A DNA stretch of 64,000 nt from the NCBI RefSeq assembly GCF_018129385.1, contig NZ_JAFCLN010000022.1:1-64000 (forward strand), in the 5' to 3' direction. Numbering within the stretch: position 1 is the first letter of the stretch; each line of letters starts with the position of its first letter. Made by a program: the position numbers and the translations under genes. This DNA is from Bradyrhizobium lablabi (GTDB lineage Bacteria > Pseudomonadota > Alphaproteobacteria > Rhizobiales > Xanthobacteraceae). Below are positions 15,331 to 24,551 of this stretch, in pieces. The notes beneath the pieces were generated by a model. It was not told where the DNA came from. It did no database searches and saw nothing but the letters and a program-made list of their open reading frames with translations.

Positions 15331-16545
15331 ATGTCCGCGGTGAATGACGACCTGCTTGATCCGGAAATCGTCCAGAACCCTGCGCCCTATTATCAGTTGT
15401 TGCGCGAGCATCATCCGTGTCACTGGAACGAGCGTTGGCGCGGTTGGGTGCTGTCCCGCTACGAAGACGTCTACAACGCCCTGCACAGCAGCCAGATGCT
15501 GGCCGACCGCATCACGCCGTTCTTCCAGACCCGGCTTTCGGAGGAGGAACGACGGCACTTTGCGCTGACTTACGAGGTGCTGCATTCCTTTGTCGTGTTC
15601 CGCGATCCGCCTGATCACACCCATCTGCGCCGGATTTTTGCCCGCGCATTCATGCCAAAATCGAGCGCGACAATGCGCGATGTGGTTGCAGGCTATGTGA
15701 AGGATTTTTTCGACGAATGGGAAGGGCGCGACATCGTCGATCTTAACCGCGACTTCGCCTATCCGTTTCCGGCCAACGTCATTGCCTCGATCATCGGCGC
15801 CCCCCGTGAGGACGTGCACCGCTTCCATGCCTGGGCGGACGCCTTGACAACTCTGTTGCTCGCTGGCGTCGGCGAAGAGCAGCGAATGGATCGCGCCCAG
15901 AACGCGCTGATCGAGTTCAAGGACTATCTCGCCGGGCTTTATGAGGAGCGCCTCAGGAAGCCGCGAAACGACATGATGAGCTGGCTGATGGAGGTGCAGC
16001 GCAACGATTCCGCGCTAACCCGCGATGATGTCCTGCATTCCTGCATCCTGCTGGTCAATGCCGGCCATGAAACCACGCAGGACCTGATTTGCAACACGCT
16101 GACGACACTGCTGAAAATGCCGGAGCAGCTCGATCTGCTTCGTGAAAATCCGGCCTATATGAAGACCGGGATCGAGGAGGGGCTGCGCTTCAACGGCCCG
16201 CTCAAGGGCACCATGCGGGTGGCCGGCGCCGATATGAGCATTGCCGGCAAGTCGGTGCGCGAGGGCGATCGCATCCTGCTCCTGATGGGCGCGGCCAACC
16301 GCGATCCGGCCAAGTTCAGGGATCCCGAGACCTTCGACGTCACGCGTAGCCCCAATCCGCATCTCTCCTTCAGCCATGGTATCCATTTCTGTCTCGGCGC
16401 GCCGCTGGCGCGGATGGAGATGGAGATCGCCTTCAACGAGATGCTGCGGCGCTTCCCGAAAATGCATCTGACGAGCGAAATCAAATGGGATCCGCGGATC
16501 CTCGGGCGCAGCATCGCCCCTCCGATCAATCTCATGCTGGGATGA
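15331..16545 (+). CDS. Cytochrome P450 (first copy)
   Basis: This is a 404-residue soluble bacterial P450. The I-helix has AGHETT, the K-helix an E-x-x-R in EEGLRFNG, and the heme loop is FSHGIHFCLGAPLAR with the axial cysteine. P450s insert oxygen from O2 into unactivated C-H bonds and need electrons from a ferredoxin; the next gene supplies one with a 1-base frame overlap (ATGA). The ATG at 15331 has a GGAGAG ribosome site, whereas the upstream in-frame ATG at 15298 lies almost in the operator. It is clearly related to the second P450 at 28158. Substrate unknown. Confidence 0.93.
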   Translation: MSAVNDDLLDPEIVQNPAPYYQLLREHHPCHWNERWRGWVLSRYEDVYNALHSSQMLADRITPFFQTRLSEEERRHFALTYEVLHSFVVFRDPPDHTHLRRIFARAFMPKSSATMRDVVAGYVKDFFDEWEGRDIVDLNRDFAYPFPANVIASIIGAPREDVHRFHAWADALTTLLLAGVGEEQRMDRAQNALIEFKDYLAGLYEERLRKPRNDMMSWLMEVQRNDSALTRDDVLHSCILLVNAGHETTQDLICNTLTTLLKMPEQLDLLRENPAYMKTGIEEGLRFNGPLKGTMRVAGADMSIAGKSVREGDRILLLMGAANRDPAKFRDPETFDVTRSPNPHLSFSHGIHFCLGAPLARMEMEIAFNEMLRRFPKMHLTSEIKWDPRILGRSIAPPINLMLG

Positions 16546-16763
16546 ACGGGATGAATGACCGCAAGTTGATCCGGGTCGAGGTCGATCCCAATCTCTGCGT
16601 CGGCTCGGGCATGTGCGTGAACTTCAACCCGGACCTGTTTCAAATTCAGCCCGACGGGCACGCTGCCTATGTAGGCCGGAAGCTGGATGAAATGGCCGCG
16701 CTCGATGCGGCGGAACTCTGTCCGGTTTCGGCCATCAATCTGATCTACGAAGAGCAACAATGA
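16542..16763 (+). CDS. Small ferredoxin, P450 electron donor
   Basis: This is a 73-residue ferredoxin with one cluster-binding set: CVGSGMC (C-x5-C), then C-P in LCPVSAI. The missing second cysteine of a CxxC motif indicates a [3Fe-4S] cluster, as in many P450-associated ferredoxins. The start overlaps the P450 stop by the ATGA arrangement; a second ATG at 16551 is also possible. No ferredoxin reductase gene is present in the window, so the reductase must be encoded elsewhere. Confidence 0.92.
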   Translation: MNGMNDRKLIRVEVDPNLCVGSGMCVNFNPDLFQIQPDGHAAYVGRKLDEMAALDAAELCPVSAINLIYEEQQ

Positions 16764-16788
16764 ACAAGAAGATACAGGGGAAACGTCG

Positions 16789-17577
16789 ATGGCCACGAAA
16801 GGGCGCTGGAAGACGGCGCTGACCTATGGCGACAAGCAGTCCGTGGTGATCCGCGGCTACAGTCTGGGCGAACTCGTCGGCAAAGTCTCGTTTGCGGAGG
16901 CGTTCCTGCTGCTCGCCCGCGGCGAGCTGCCGCCGCCGGGACACGCGAAAACGCTGGAAGCGATGCTGGTATCGGTGCTCGACCACGGCATTGTGCCTTC
17001 CAGCATCGTCACGCGCTACCTCGCTTCATCCGGAACGCCGATCCAGGCCGCAGTGGCCGGCGGCATCCTGGCTTTTGGCGACATCTATGGCGGCGCGTGC
17101 CAGCAACTCGCCGAGCGGCTGGTTCATCACCGCCCGCTGATCGATTCCGGCAAGCAGTCGCTGGAGGAAGCCGCCCAGGAGATCGTGCGGCACTTTTCGC
17201 TGCGCAAGGAAAGGGTGCCCGGATACGGGCATGCACTGCATCCCGAGGGCGATCCGCGGGTGCCGAAGCTCTATTCCATTGCCGACGCAAATGGAGTGAC
17301 CGGCAGTTACTCGAAGCTTGCCTTTGCCGTACAGGACGAACTCGGCCGCGCCAAGAAACGTCCGCTGCCGATGAACCAGGATGGCGCGCTCGCCGCGCTC
17401 GGCCTCGACATGGGCCTCAACTGGCAGATCGTCCGGGCGCTCGCCTTCGTTCCGCGCAGTGCAGGACTCGCGGTTCATGCCGTCGAAGAAATGACCCGCG
17501 AGGATGGCTGGCGCCATGTGCCGGACGACGAGGTCGACTATGACGGGCCGCCGCTTCGTCCGCTTGGCAGGGGTTGA
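16789..17577 (+). CDS. Citryl-CoA lyase / citrate-synthase-like protein
   Basis: This 262-residue protein has the citrate synthase fold signature VPGYGHALHPEGDPRVP. This covers the acyl-CoA-binding and one active-site histidine. The position of the other catalytic His of citrate synthase is DIYGGA, with Tyr instead of His. I recall that lyases such as the citryl-CoA-lyase domain of ATP-citrate lyase also lack this His (Phe there). This favours cleavage of a 3-hydroxy-3-carboxyl type CoA thioester over synthesis. A ribosome site AGGGGAAA lies before the ATG. In this operon it could cut a branched tertiary-alcohol intermediate into two CoA-related parts. Confidence 0.8.
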   Translation: MATKGRWKTALTYGDKQSVVIRGYSLGELVGKVSFAEAFLLLARGELPPPGHAKTLEAMLVSVLDHGIVPSSIVTRYLASSGTPIQAAVAGGILAFGDIYGGACQQLAERLVHHRPLIDSGKQSLEEAAQEIVRHFSLRKERVPGYGHALHPEGDPRVPKLYSIADANGVTGSYSKLAFAVQDELGRAKKRPLPMNQDGALAALGLDMGLNWQIVRALAFVPRSAGLAVHAVEEMTREDGWRHVPDDEVDYDGPPLRPLGRG

Positions 17578-17579
17578 CC

Positions 17580-18683
17580 ATGGCCGGTGTGCTGCAAGGC
17601 TTGAAGGTCGTGGAGTTCACCCACATGGTGGCCGGTCCTGCCTGCGGTCAGGTGCTCGGCGATTTCGGCGCCGAGATTACCAAGGTCGAGCCGCCGCAGG
17701 GCGATATCACCCGCCGCATCGGCCCGAAGGCCGGCGACGTGGCGGCGCTCTATGCGTCCACCAACCGCAACAAGAAGGCGGTGTGCATCGACATCACCGA
17801 TCCCGCCGGTGCGGCCAAGGCGCGGCAACTGGCGTTGCAGGCCGACGTCGTGATCTCCAATCTCGATACGGCCATGCTCAAGCGCGCGGGTCTTGATGGG
17901 GCGTCGCTGCGCCGCGATGAACCGAGCCTGATTTGTGTCGAGATTACCGGCTTCGGGCAGGGCGGGCCCGCCGGCACCGACGGCCTCGCCCAGGCCGCCA
18001 TGGGTCTGATGGCGACAACCGGCGCCGTTGAAGGGCCGACCTTCCGCACCGGACCGTCCGTCGTCGACGTGTCGACCGGCGTCTGGGCGGCGCTTGGCGT
18101 GATGGCCGCATTGGAAAACCGCCGCGTCACCGGGCAGGGTGATTTCATCCAGGCTTCGCTGGCCGATGTCTGCCTGTACATGCAGTATCCGCACATCACC
18201 ATGTATGGCGCTGCGCCCGAAATGGTCCGCCGCAACGGCAATCATTCGGTGGTGTCCTGCACGCCCAAATTCGAGGTGGCCGACGGCATGATCCAGGTCA
18301 CCGTGCTGCATCAACGGCACTGGCAGGCATTGTGCCAAAAGGTCGGGGCGCCCGAACTGGCCGACGATCCGCGCTTTGCCGGCAACGACCAGCGCTGCGA
18401 TGCGCAGGGCCTGATCGAGCAATTGCTCAATCCCTTGATGCGCAAACGCCGCCGCCATGAATGGGTCGAGTTGCTGCGCGCCGCCAAACTGCCTTGCGGA
18501 CCCGAACGCGACTATTCCGAAGTAACCGTGGATGCGGAGCTGCACGCGCGCGGCATGCTCTACCATCTGCCATCCGGCGATGGCGGCAGCTTACAGGTAC
18601 GCATGCCGCTCGAGTTTGCCACCACCCAGCGCGCCGAGCCGCAAGCGCCGCCACCGCTCGCAATGACGCCGGAGCAGGGTTGA
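17580..18683 (+). CDS. CaiB/BaiF-family CoA-transferase
   Basis: This 367-residue protein belongs to the class III (CaiB/BaiF/Frc) CoA-transferases. It has GLKVVEFTHMVAGPACGQVL and LGDFGAEITKVEPP near the N-terminus, NKKAVCIDI, and the catalytic aspartate in SVVDVSTGVWAA. It moves CoA between carboxylic acids, here probably activating or recycling an intermediate of the pathway. The ATG at 17580 follows a GGCAGGGG ribosome site. An upstream TTG overlaps the preceding stop and is less likely. The next gene begins one base after its stop codon. Confidence 0.9.
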   Translation: MAGVLQGLKVVEFTHMVAGPACGQVLGDFGAEITKVEPPQGDITRRIGPKAGDVAALYASTNRNKKAVCIDITDPAGAAKARQLALQADVVISNLDTAMLKRAGLDGASLRRDEPSLICVEITGFGQGGPAGTDGLAQAAMGLMATTGAVEGPTFRTGPSVVDVSTGVWAALGVMAALENRRVTGQGDFIQASLADVCLYMQYPHITMYGAAPEMVRRNGNHSVVSCTPKFEVADGMIQVTVLHQRHWQALCQKVGAPELADDPRFAGNDQRCDAQGLIEQLLNPLMRKRRRHEWVELLRAAKLPCGPERDYSEVTVDAELHARGMLYHLPSGDGGSLQVRMPLEFATTQRAEPQAPPPLAMTPEQG

Positions 18684-18684
18684 T

Positions 18685-19833
18685 ATGCCGTCCGGGGCGC
18701 TGCCGAGGTTCGAGCTTTCGGCCGGCGAGCTGGAGCTGCTTGCCTTTGCGCGGGCGGTGACCGCGCCCTATGCCGCGCGCGAGCAAGGTCCGCTGCCGCT
18801 CGCGACGCTCCGGGAGATCTTCCGCAAGCTGGAGCCGTCGGGCTATCTCGGTTCAATCCTGCCGCTCGCGGCCGGCGGGAAGGGCCTGTCGCCGCTGGCG
18901 TTCGCAGCCCTGGTCGAAGGACTGTCGCCGAGCCTTCCGCTGCTCGGCAACCACAGTGTGCAGCGTTATCTCCACGATTTCGGATCGCCCGCGCAGCGCA
19001 AGCGGTTTCTGCCGGGCTTGCTGTCGGGCGACGACATCGGGGCGATCGCCATCAGCGAGACCCAGGCCGCCTCCGATTTGTCGCGCATCGAAACCGTCGC
19101 AAGACGTCATGGTCGCGGCTGGAAGATCACGGGACGCAAGACCTGGGTTACCCATGGCATGGTGGCTTCCCTCTTCATCGTGTTGGCGCGGAGCGGCGAG
19201 ACGCCGGAGCATTTCACGCGCTTCATCGTTACGCCCGACATGGCGGGCTTCGCGCGCCGTCCTCTCGAGCCGATCGGATTGACGCATCTCAGCTTCGCCG
19301 AGCTCGAATTGAACGATTGCGAGGTCTCGGACGAGATGCGCCTGGGCGGTGAAGGCGAGGGCGCAAGCGGGGCCAAGACGGCGTTTCCGATCGCGCGCGT
19401 GCTCGCCGCCTTGCAGGCGCTGGGCATCGCGCGGGCCGCGATCGATATCGCCGCCGATTATGCCCGGCAGCGCATCGTTGCGGGGGTCGCCCTGGCGGAA
19501 CGCAGTCTCGTTCAGCGTGGCCATGCGGAATTGTGGGCGCGGATCGAGGCGGCCAGGCTCTTGAGCTACCGCGCCGTCGCCGGCCTCGGCAGCTCCGATG
19601 CGAACATGCTGGCGTCGGGCGCCAAGGCGATCGGCGGCGAGCTCGCGCTGGAGGCGTGTCAATGGGCGGCCGACTGCCTTGGTTCGTCGGGATTGCCGGC
19701 AACGCACCATTTGCACCGGCTCCAGAACGACGCGCGAATGATGTCCGTTGTCGACGGTACTTCGCTGCTCAATCATCTCGTGGTGGCGCGCCGCGGCATC
19801 GCACGCGGATTTTCTCCGAGCGCAAGATACTGA
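18685..19833 (+). CDS. Acyl-CoA dehydrogenase
   Basis: This 382-residue flavoprotein has the acyl-CoA dehydrogenase domain order. An N-terminal helical part is followed by the beta-domain with IAISETQAASDL and GRKTWVTHG. The C-terminal helices include RVLAALQALGIARAAIDIAADYARQR and the terminal DGTSLLNHLVVARR segment. It oxidises an acyl-CoA to the enoyl-CoA and passes electrons to an ETF. The reading frame starts one base after the CoA-transferase stop. It shows moderate similarity to fatty and cyclic acyl-CoA dehydrogenases. The position of the catalytic base was not identified with certainty. Confidence 0.88.
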   Translation: MPSGALPRFELSAGELELLAFARAVTAPYAAREQGPLPLATLREIFRKLEPSGYLGSILPLAAGGKGLSPLAFAALVEGLSPSLPLLGNHSVQRYLHDFGSPAQRKRFLPGLLSGDDIGAIAISETQAASDLSRIETVARRHGRGWKITGRKTWVTHGMVASLFIVLARSGETPEHFTRFIVTPDMAGFARRPLEPIGLTHLSFAELELNDCEVSDEMRLGGEGEGASGAKTAFPIARVLAALQALGIARAAIDIAADYARQRIVAGVALAERSLVQRGHAELWARIEAARLLSYRAVAGLGSSDANMLASGAKAIGGELALEACQWAADCLGSSGLPATHHLHRLQNDARMMSVVDGTSLLNHLVVARRGIARGFSPSARY

Positions 19834-19888
19834 TGCGCGAAAAATGAAAGGACCTGTTGCATGATGCAGTGCAGCGACTGCCTGCCAG

Positions 19889-19947
19889 TTGACTTCGATC
19901 AGGCGACGAATAAGCTGTCGCTTACTAAATACTAAGCGGGTGCTTAT
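19889..19947 (+). promoter_or_regulatory. Acyl-CoA ligase promoter with paired TetR-type operators C and D
   Basis: TTGACT (19889-19894) is followed 16 bp later by TAAGCT. Operator C (ATAAGC-TGTC-GCTTAC, 19910-19925) covers the -10 and operator D (CTAAGC-GGGT-GCTTAT, 19932-19947) lies 22 bp downstream, centre to centre. D ends five bases before the start codon at 19953, so the message has little room for a ribosome site. Confidence 0.72.
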
Positions 19948-19952
19948 CTCGT

Positions 19953-21497
19953 ATGTCGTACGGTCCGAATGTCGCTTGTCTCGCCGACCTCGTCGGTATT
20001 GCCGTTCGCCGCAATCCCGGCGCGGTGGCGATCGAGTTCGAGGACGGCAGCCGCACCTACGGGCAGTTCTGGGAGCGCGCCAATCGTTGCGCGCAGGCGA
20101 TGCTCGCTTTGGGACTCGATGCCGGCGACCGTATCGTGCTGTTCGCCGACAACAGCCCGGAATATCTCGAGACCTATGTGGGCTTGCAACTGGCAGGTCT
20201 GGTGGCCGTTCCCGCCAATTACCGGCTGACCGCGGAAGAACTCGCCTATCTCATCAACAATTCCCGTTCGAGCGCGCTCGTGATCGGCGAGGAATACCTG
20301 CCGCTGCTCGCGGCCCTGCGAACCAGGATTCCGTTCGGATCCGGCAGGATCGTGGTGATCGGCAACGCGAGAGATCACGCCATGGCTTACGAGCGGCTAA
20401 TCGCCGCAGCGCCGTCAAGCGGGATCGTGAGCCGTGCGCGCCCGCACGATCCGGGTGCGATCTTCTATACGTCCGGCACCACCGGCTTCCCCAAGGGCGC
20501 GATGATGAGTCATCTGACGATGCTCACTCGTTTCAGCTCATGGGGATGGCGGTTCGGCATCACCGAGGACGCGGTGACGCTGGTGCCCGGGCCGATCTTC
20601 CATCAATCCTTCGGCTCCGTCGCGATTGTCTCGCTGTGCGTCGGGGCGCGGGTGATCCTGCGCTCCGAATTCAGAGGCGAGGAGATCCTGAATGACATCG
20701 ATCGTTGCGGCGTGACCTGGTGTTTCCTAGTGCCGAAGATGATCTCGACGCTACAGGAGGCGGCGGCCCAGGGGGCGCGGGTCGGCGAATGCAGCGCGTT
20801 GCGCGGCATCATGAGCTCGGGCGCGCGCCTGCCGACACCGCTGATCGACGGCTTCGAGCAGATGTTCCCGAAAGCGCGGCTCTCGGACGCGTATGGCTGG
20901 ACCGAAAGCGGCTGGCTCACCTATTGCCGTCACGAGGACCTTATCGCCAGCAATCGCTCGCTTGGACGCGCCTCTTTCGGTTGCGAAGTCGCGATCCTGG
21001 ACGAGGAGGGCAAGCGATTGCCTCCAGGGGAGGCAGGTCAGATCTATGCGATCAATCCGGTGCCCTTCATGGGCTATTTCGACAATCCCGAGGCGACGGC
21101 CGCGATGCGCGTCGGCAAATGGGAGACCGGCGGCGATGTCGGCGTGATGGACGAGCAGGGATTCCTGCATATCCTCGACCGCAAGCGCGATACCATCATC
21201 AGTGGCGGCGAGAACATTTATCCGGCCGAGATCGAGCGCGTGCTGGTGGAGCATCCAAAGATCCTCGAAGTCGCCGTCGTCGGCGTCCAGGACCGGACTT
21301 GGGGCGAGTCGCCGCGCGCCTGCGTGGTGCTTCGCGACGGCGAAGCGATCACCGACGAAGAGGTGTTCAGCTTCTGTGTCGGCAAGCTTGCGAAATTCAA
21401 ACATCCGAAATCGATGGTCGTGCTTGACGCCTTGCCCCGCAACAGCATGGGCAAGGTGCTGCGGCGCGAACTCAGGGAACAGTTCTGGACTCAGTAG
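19953..21497 (+). CDS. AMP-dependent acyl-CoA synthetase (first copy)
   Basis: This is a 514-residue ANL-superfamily ligase. It has the P-loop FYTSGTTGFPKGAMM, the adenylate motif YGWTESG, the hinge LDRKRDTIISGGENIYPAEIE and the catalytic lysine region NSMGKVLRREL. It activates a carboxylic acid to its CoA thioester through an acyl-AMP. It leads a unit of eight genes that continues through a transporter to a hydratase/dehydrogenase fusion. The start sits 5 bp after an operator and lacks a good ribosome site. Confidence 0.92.
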   Translation: MSYGPNVACLADLVGIAVRRNPGAVAIEFEDGSRTYGQFWERANRCAQAMLALGLDAGDRIVLFADNSPEYLETYVGLQLAGLVAVPANYRLTAEELAYLINNSRSSALVIGEEYLPLLAALRTRIPFGSGRIVVIGNARDHAMAYERLIAAAPSSGIVSRARPHDPGAIFYTSGTTGFPKGAMMSHLTMLTRFSSWGWRFGITEDAVTLVPGPIFHQSFGSVAIVSLCVGARVILRSEFRGEEILNDIDRCGVTWCFLVPKMISTLQEAAAQGARVGECSALRGIMSSGARLPTPLIDGFEQMFPKARLSDAYGWTESGWLTYCRHEDLIASNRSLGRASFGCEVAILDEEGKRLPPGEAGQIYAINPVPFMGYFDNPEATAAMRVGKWETGGDVGVMDEQGFLHILDRKRDTIISGGENIYPAEIERVLVEHPKILEVAVVGVQDRTWGESPRACVVLRDGEAITDEEVFSFCVGKLAKFKHPKSMVVLDALPRNSMGKVLRRELREQFWTQ

Positions 21498-21518
21498 GAC
21501 AGTAGGGAGGGGAGCGCC

Positions 21519-22673
21519 GTGACCGTTTCTGGATTAAAACTTTGGTTGCTTGCCGCGGCGGCAAGCGTCGCCTTGAATGCCGCCGCGTCGGCGCAGACGG
21601 TCAAGATCGGCATGGTCAACAGCTTGACCGGCCCGCATGCGAGCTTCGACCTGCCCGCGGCCGAAGGCGTCCAGATGGCTTTCGACGAAATCAACAAGAA
21701 GGGCGGTATCACCGTCAAGGGGAAGAAATACACCTTCACGCTGGTCTCGGAGGATGCGCAATCCAAGCCCGAGCTCGCGGTAAGCGGCGCGCAAAAGCTG
21801 CTGCGGGACGACGACATCAAGGTCGTCTTCGGCATTCTGACCAGCGGCCCCGGAATGCCTGCCGCAACACTGTTCGGCAAGAGCGATATTCTCTATTTCG
21901 GCGGTTTCACCCTGCTGGACACGTTGCTCGGCAAGCCCGGCTTCGAACTGGCCTTCCGCACGCTGGATGCCGATTCCGTGGTGTCAAAGTCGTTCGTGCC
22001 GACCAGCGTGAAGGAATTGGGCGTCAAGAAGGTCGGCATCCTGCTTCCCAACGAGGACGTCAGCCGCTCCATCGTCGCTGCCTACAAGCCGCTGCTCGAA
22101 GGCGCGGGCGTGACCGTGCCCATCGTGGAATATTTTCAGCCCGACACATCGGATTTCGCGCCGGTGCTGCGCAAGTTCCAGAACATGGAGCTCGACGGGC
22201 TGCTGACCGGCACCAATGACGCGATGGTCGAGGCCATCGTCCGCCAGAGCACTGAACTTGGAAACCTTCCGAAAAAGTTTCTCTACCGCGGCGGCTCCGG
22301 CGCCCCGGGCATCAAATATTCGAAGCAGATCGATGGGTTCGTCTGGCAAATCCTGACCCGCGACCTCGATTACGCCAGCGAGAACAAGGTCAAGGAATGG
22401 ATCGAACGCTACAAGGCTTTCACCAAGAAGGACATGTCGCCAAACACCTATTGGGCCCTGACCTTCTACGACACCGTGTTCATGATGGCGAAGGCCATGG
22501 AGCAGGTCGGGTCGGTGACGGATTTGAAGGCGATCGCCGCCAGCATCAAGGGCATGCGCTATGACGGCGTGCGCACGATGCGTTTTGACAAGGATGGCCG
22601 CGCGCAAGCCGACATCGACATCGGCATCCTGAAGGACGGCAAGATTTCCTCGGTCCGCGCTCCCTTTGAGTAG
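21519..22673 (+). CDS. Branched-chain-type ABC transporter substrate-binding protein (first set)
   Basis: This is a 384-residue periplasmic binding protein of the LivK/HAAT type (type I fold). It has a signal peptide ending near AASAQ, then KIGMVNSLTGPHASFDLPAAEG. GTG start at 21519 with a GGGAGGGGA ribosome site. It is co-directional with the permease and ATPase genes that follow with overlaps or short gaps. The family binds amino acids and also aromatic or small organic acids; the CoA-pathway context favours an organic acid or its conjugate. Confidence 0.9.
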   Translation: MTVSGLKLWLLAAAASVALNAAASAQTVKIGMVNSLTGPHASFDLPAAEGVQMAFDEINKKGGITVKGKKYTFTLVSEDAQSKPELAVSGAQKLLRDDDIKVVFGILTSGPGMPAATLFGKSDILYFGGFTLLDTLLGKPGFELAFRTLDADSVVSKSFVPTSVKELGVKKVGILLPNEDVSRSIVAAYKPLLEGAGVTVPIVEYFQPDTSDFAPVLRKFQNMELDGLLTGTNDAMVEAIVRQSTELGNLPKKFLYRGGSGAPGIKYSKQIDGFVWQILTRDLDYASENKVKEWIERYKAFTKKDMSPNTYWALTFYDTVFMMAKAMEQVGSVTDLKAIAASIKGMRYDGVRTMRFDKDGRAQADIDIGILKDGKISSVRAPFE

Positions 22674-22685
22674 ACGAGGGAGTCC

Positions 22686-23555
22686 ATGCTGCTTGACATC
22701 GCCCAGACCGCCGTCGACGGATTGATGGTCGGCGGCCTCTACGCCACCGTTGCCGTCGGGGTGACGCTGGTGTTCGGCATCATGGGCATCCTGAATTTCG
22801 CCCATGGCCAGATGGTGATGCTCGGTGCCTACGTCGCCTTCTACAGCGTGACGACGGGCCTCGGCTTCTGGCCGGGGCTCGCGCTCGCCGCCCTCAGCAT
22901 GGCCCTGTTCGGTCTGATCCTGGAGCGCCTGATCTTCCGTCACACCCTGACCGACCACATGGCCGGTCTCACGGTGTCGCTCGGCATCATCATGGTGGTG
23001 GAACATCTGGCTTCCGCGGTCTTCACGCCCGATCATCGCACCTTCGATCCGCCGCTCGCGGGCAGCGTCCGGTTCGCGGGCATGACGCTGTCGGCGCAGC
23101 GACTGCTGGTGCTCGCCCTCGTGCTGCTCCTGGTTGGCGCGTTCTATTTGTTCCTGCAAAGGACGCGCTTCGGCAAGGCGATTCGCGCGATGGGGCAGAA
23201 TCGCACCGGCGCCGCGCTGGTCGGCGTGCAGATCACGCACGTTACCGCCGCGGTATTCGCGATCGGCAGCGCCATGGCGGGAGCCGCCGGCGCGCTCTAT
23301 GGCAGCCTGTTTGCGATCACGCCCTATATGGCCGCGGCGCCGTTGATGAAGGGCTTGATCCTCACGGTGCTCGGCGGGCTCGGCAGCGTGCCGGGCGCCG
23401 TCGCGGCCGGATTTCTGCTCGGCCTCGCCGAGAGTTTCGGCTCGCGTTACCTCTCCGCCTCGTTCCGCGACGGTTATGGCTTCGTGCTGATGATCGTGGC
23501 GCTGCTTTACTTCCCGACCGGCCTGTTCGGCGTCCGCGGAACGGCGCGCGTATGA
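22686..23555 (+). CDS. LivH-type ABC permease (first set)
   Basis: This 289-residue inner-membrane permease has eight or more membrane segments. It carries the LivH pattern VAVGVTLVFGIMGILNFAHG near the N-terminus and a cytoplasmic coupling loop TRFGKAIRAMGQN. The last bases overlap the LivM-type gene by 4 bp. It forms the pore with the following permease. It is full length for the family. Confidence 0.92.
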   Translation: MLLDIAQTAVDGLMVGGLYATVAVGVTLVFGIMGILNFAHGQMVMLGAYVAFYSVTTGLGFWPGLALAALSMALFGLILERLIFRHTLTDHMAGLTVSLGIIMVVEHLASAVFTPDHRTFDPPLAGSVRFAGMTLSAQRLLVLALVLLLVGAFYLFLQRTRFGKAIRAMGQNRTGAALVGVQITHVTAAVFAIGSAMAGAAGALYGSLFAITPYMAAAPLMKGLILTVLGGLGSVPGAVAAGFLLGLAESFGSRYLSASFRDGYGFVLMIVALLYFPTGLFGVRGTARV

Positions 23556-24550
23556 AGCCGATAGCTCTCGTCGCGCGGGCCCTGCCGTATGTTGGTTGGC
23601 TGCTGCTGGCGGCGCTGATCTTCGTTCCGGCATATGGCGGATCGCGCTATCTCGTCTACATAGGCACGCTGATTGCGCTACAGGCTGCGCTCGCCACGTC
23701 GCTCAATCTGATTGTCGGCTATGCCGGCCAATTCGCGATGTCGCATGCCGCCTTCTATGGATTCGGCGCCTACGCTTCCGCCATCCTGATCAACAGCGCG
23801 GGCCTGACATTCTGGTGGTCGATTCCGGCGGCCATGCTGGCGGCTGCCGCCATTGCCGCGATCATCGGCTATCCGGCGTTGCGTTACACCGGCGGCGTCT
23901 ATCTCGCGCTCATCACCTTTGCCTTCGGAGAGCTGGCGCGGCTGACCGCCGCGAACTGGCAGGACGTGACCGGCGGCCCCATGGGCATGCGCATCACCTA
24001 CGCACCGGAGGCACTGTTCGGTTTCAACTTCGCAAACAGCCGCGGCATGTACTGGATCGCGGTCGCCATGCTGCTGGTCACCCTTGCGGTCGTGTTCTTC
24101 ATTCAGCGTTCCCGCTTCGGCCGCGCCTTGATCGCCGTCCGCGAGGACGAGGTGCTCGCCTCCTTCCTCGGCATCGACGTGATGCGTCACAAGATGATCG
24201 CCTATGTGATCAGCTCAGCCCTCGCCGCGATGGTCGGCACGCTATACGCGCCGATGATGAGCTTCATCTCGCCGGAACTGCTTTCGGTCCATGAAACGAT
24301 TTCGCTGGTCGGCATCGTCATCCTCGGCGGTGCAGGCACGCTGGCAGGGCCGATCGTCGGGACCTTCGTGTTCCTCGGCATTCCCGAGCTTCTCCGGATC
24401 GAGAGCCTGTATCGCCTCGTTGTTCTCGGCGTGGTGATCGTGCTGGTCGTGCTCCTGATGCCGCAGGGCATCGTCGGCGTCGCAAACCGCGTCCTGAAGC
24501 GATGGCAACGCCCGAAGCCGGCCCCGCCGCCGGCCGAAGCGGAGAACTGA
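23552..24550 (+). CDS. LivM-type ABC permease (first set)
   Basis: This 332-residue membrane protein has the LivM signature LNLIVGYAGQFAMSHAAFYG and the coupling motif SRFGRALIAVREDEVLASFLGI. It ends with a proline-rich basic tail. ATGA overlap with the preceding permease indicates coupled translation. The ATPase gene begins 1 bp after its stop. It is the second pore subunit of the transporter. Confidence 0.92.
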   Translation: MKPIALVARALPYVGWLLLAALIFVPAYGGSRYLVYIGTLIALQAALATSLNLIVGYAGQFAMSHAAFYGFGAYASAILINSAGLTFWWSIPAAMLAAAAIAAIIGYPALRYTGGVYLALITFAFGELARLTAANWQDVTGGPMGMRITYAPEALFGFNFANSRGMYWIAVAMLLVTLAVVFFIQRSRFGRALIAVREDEVLASFLGIDVMRHKMIAYVISSALAAMVGTLYAPMMSFISPELLSVHETISLVGIVILGGAGTLAGPIVGTFVFLGIPELLRIESLYRLVVLGVVIVLVVLLMPQGIVGVANRVLKRWQRPKPAPPPAEAEN

Positions 24551-24551
24551 C

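Noticed and set aside
21984-23633. Minus-strand frame of 549 codons over the first binding protein and permease genes
   Set aside because: High-GC shadow frame, rich in His, Arg, Gln and Asp, overlapping two well-supported genes.
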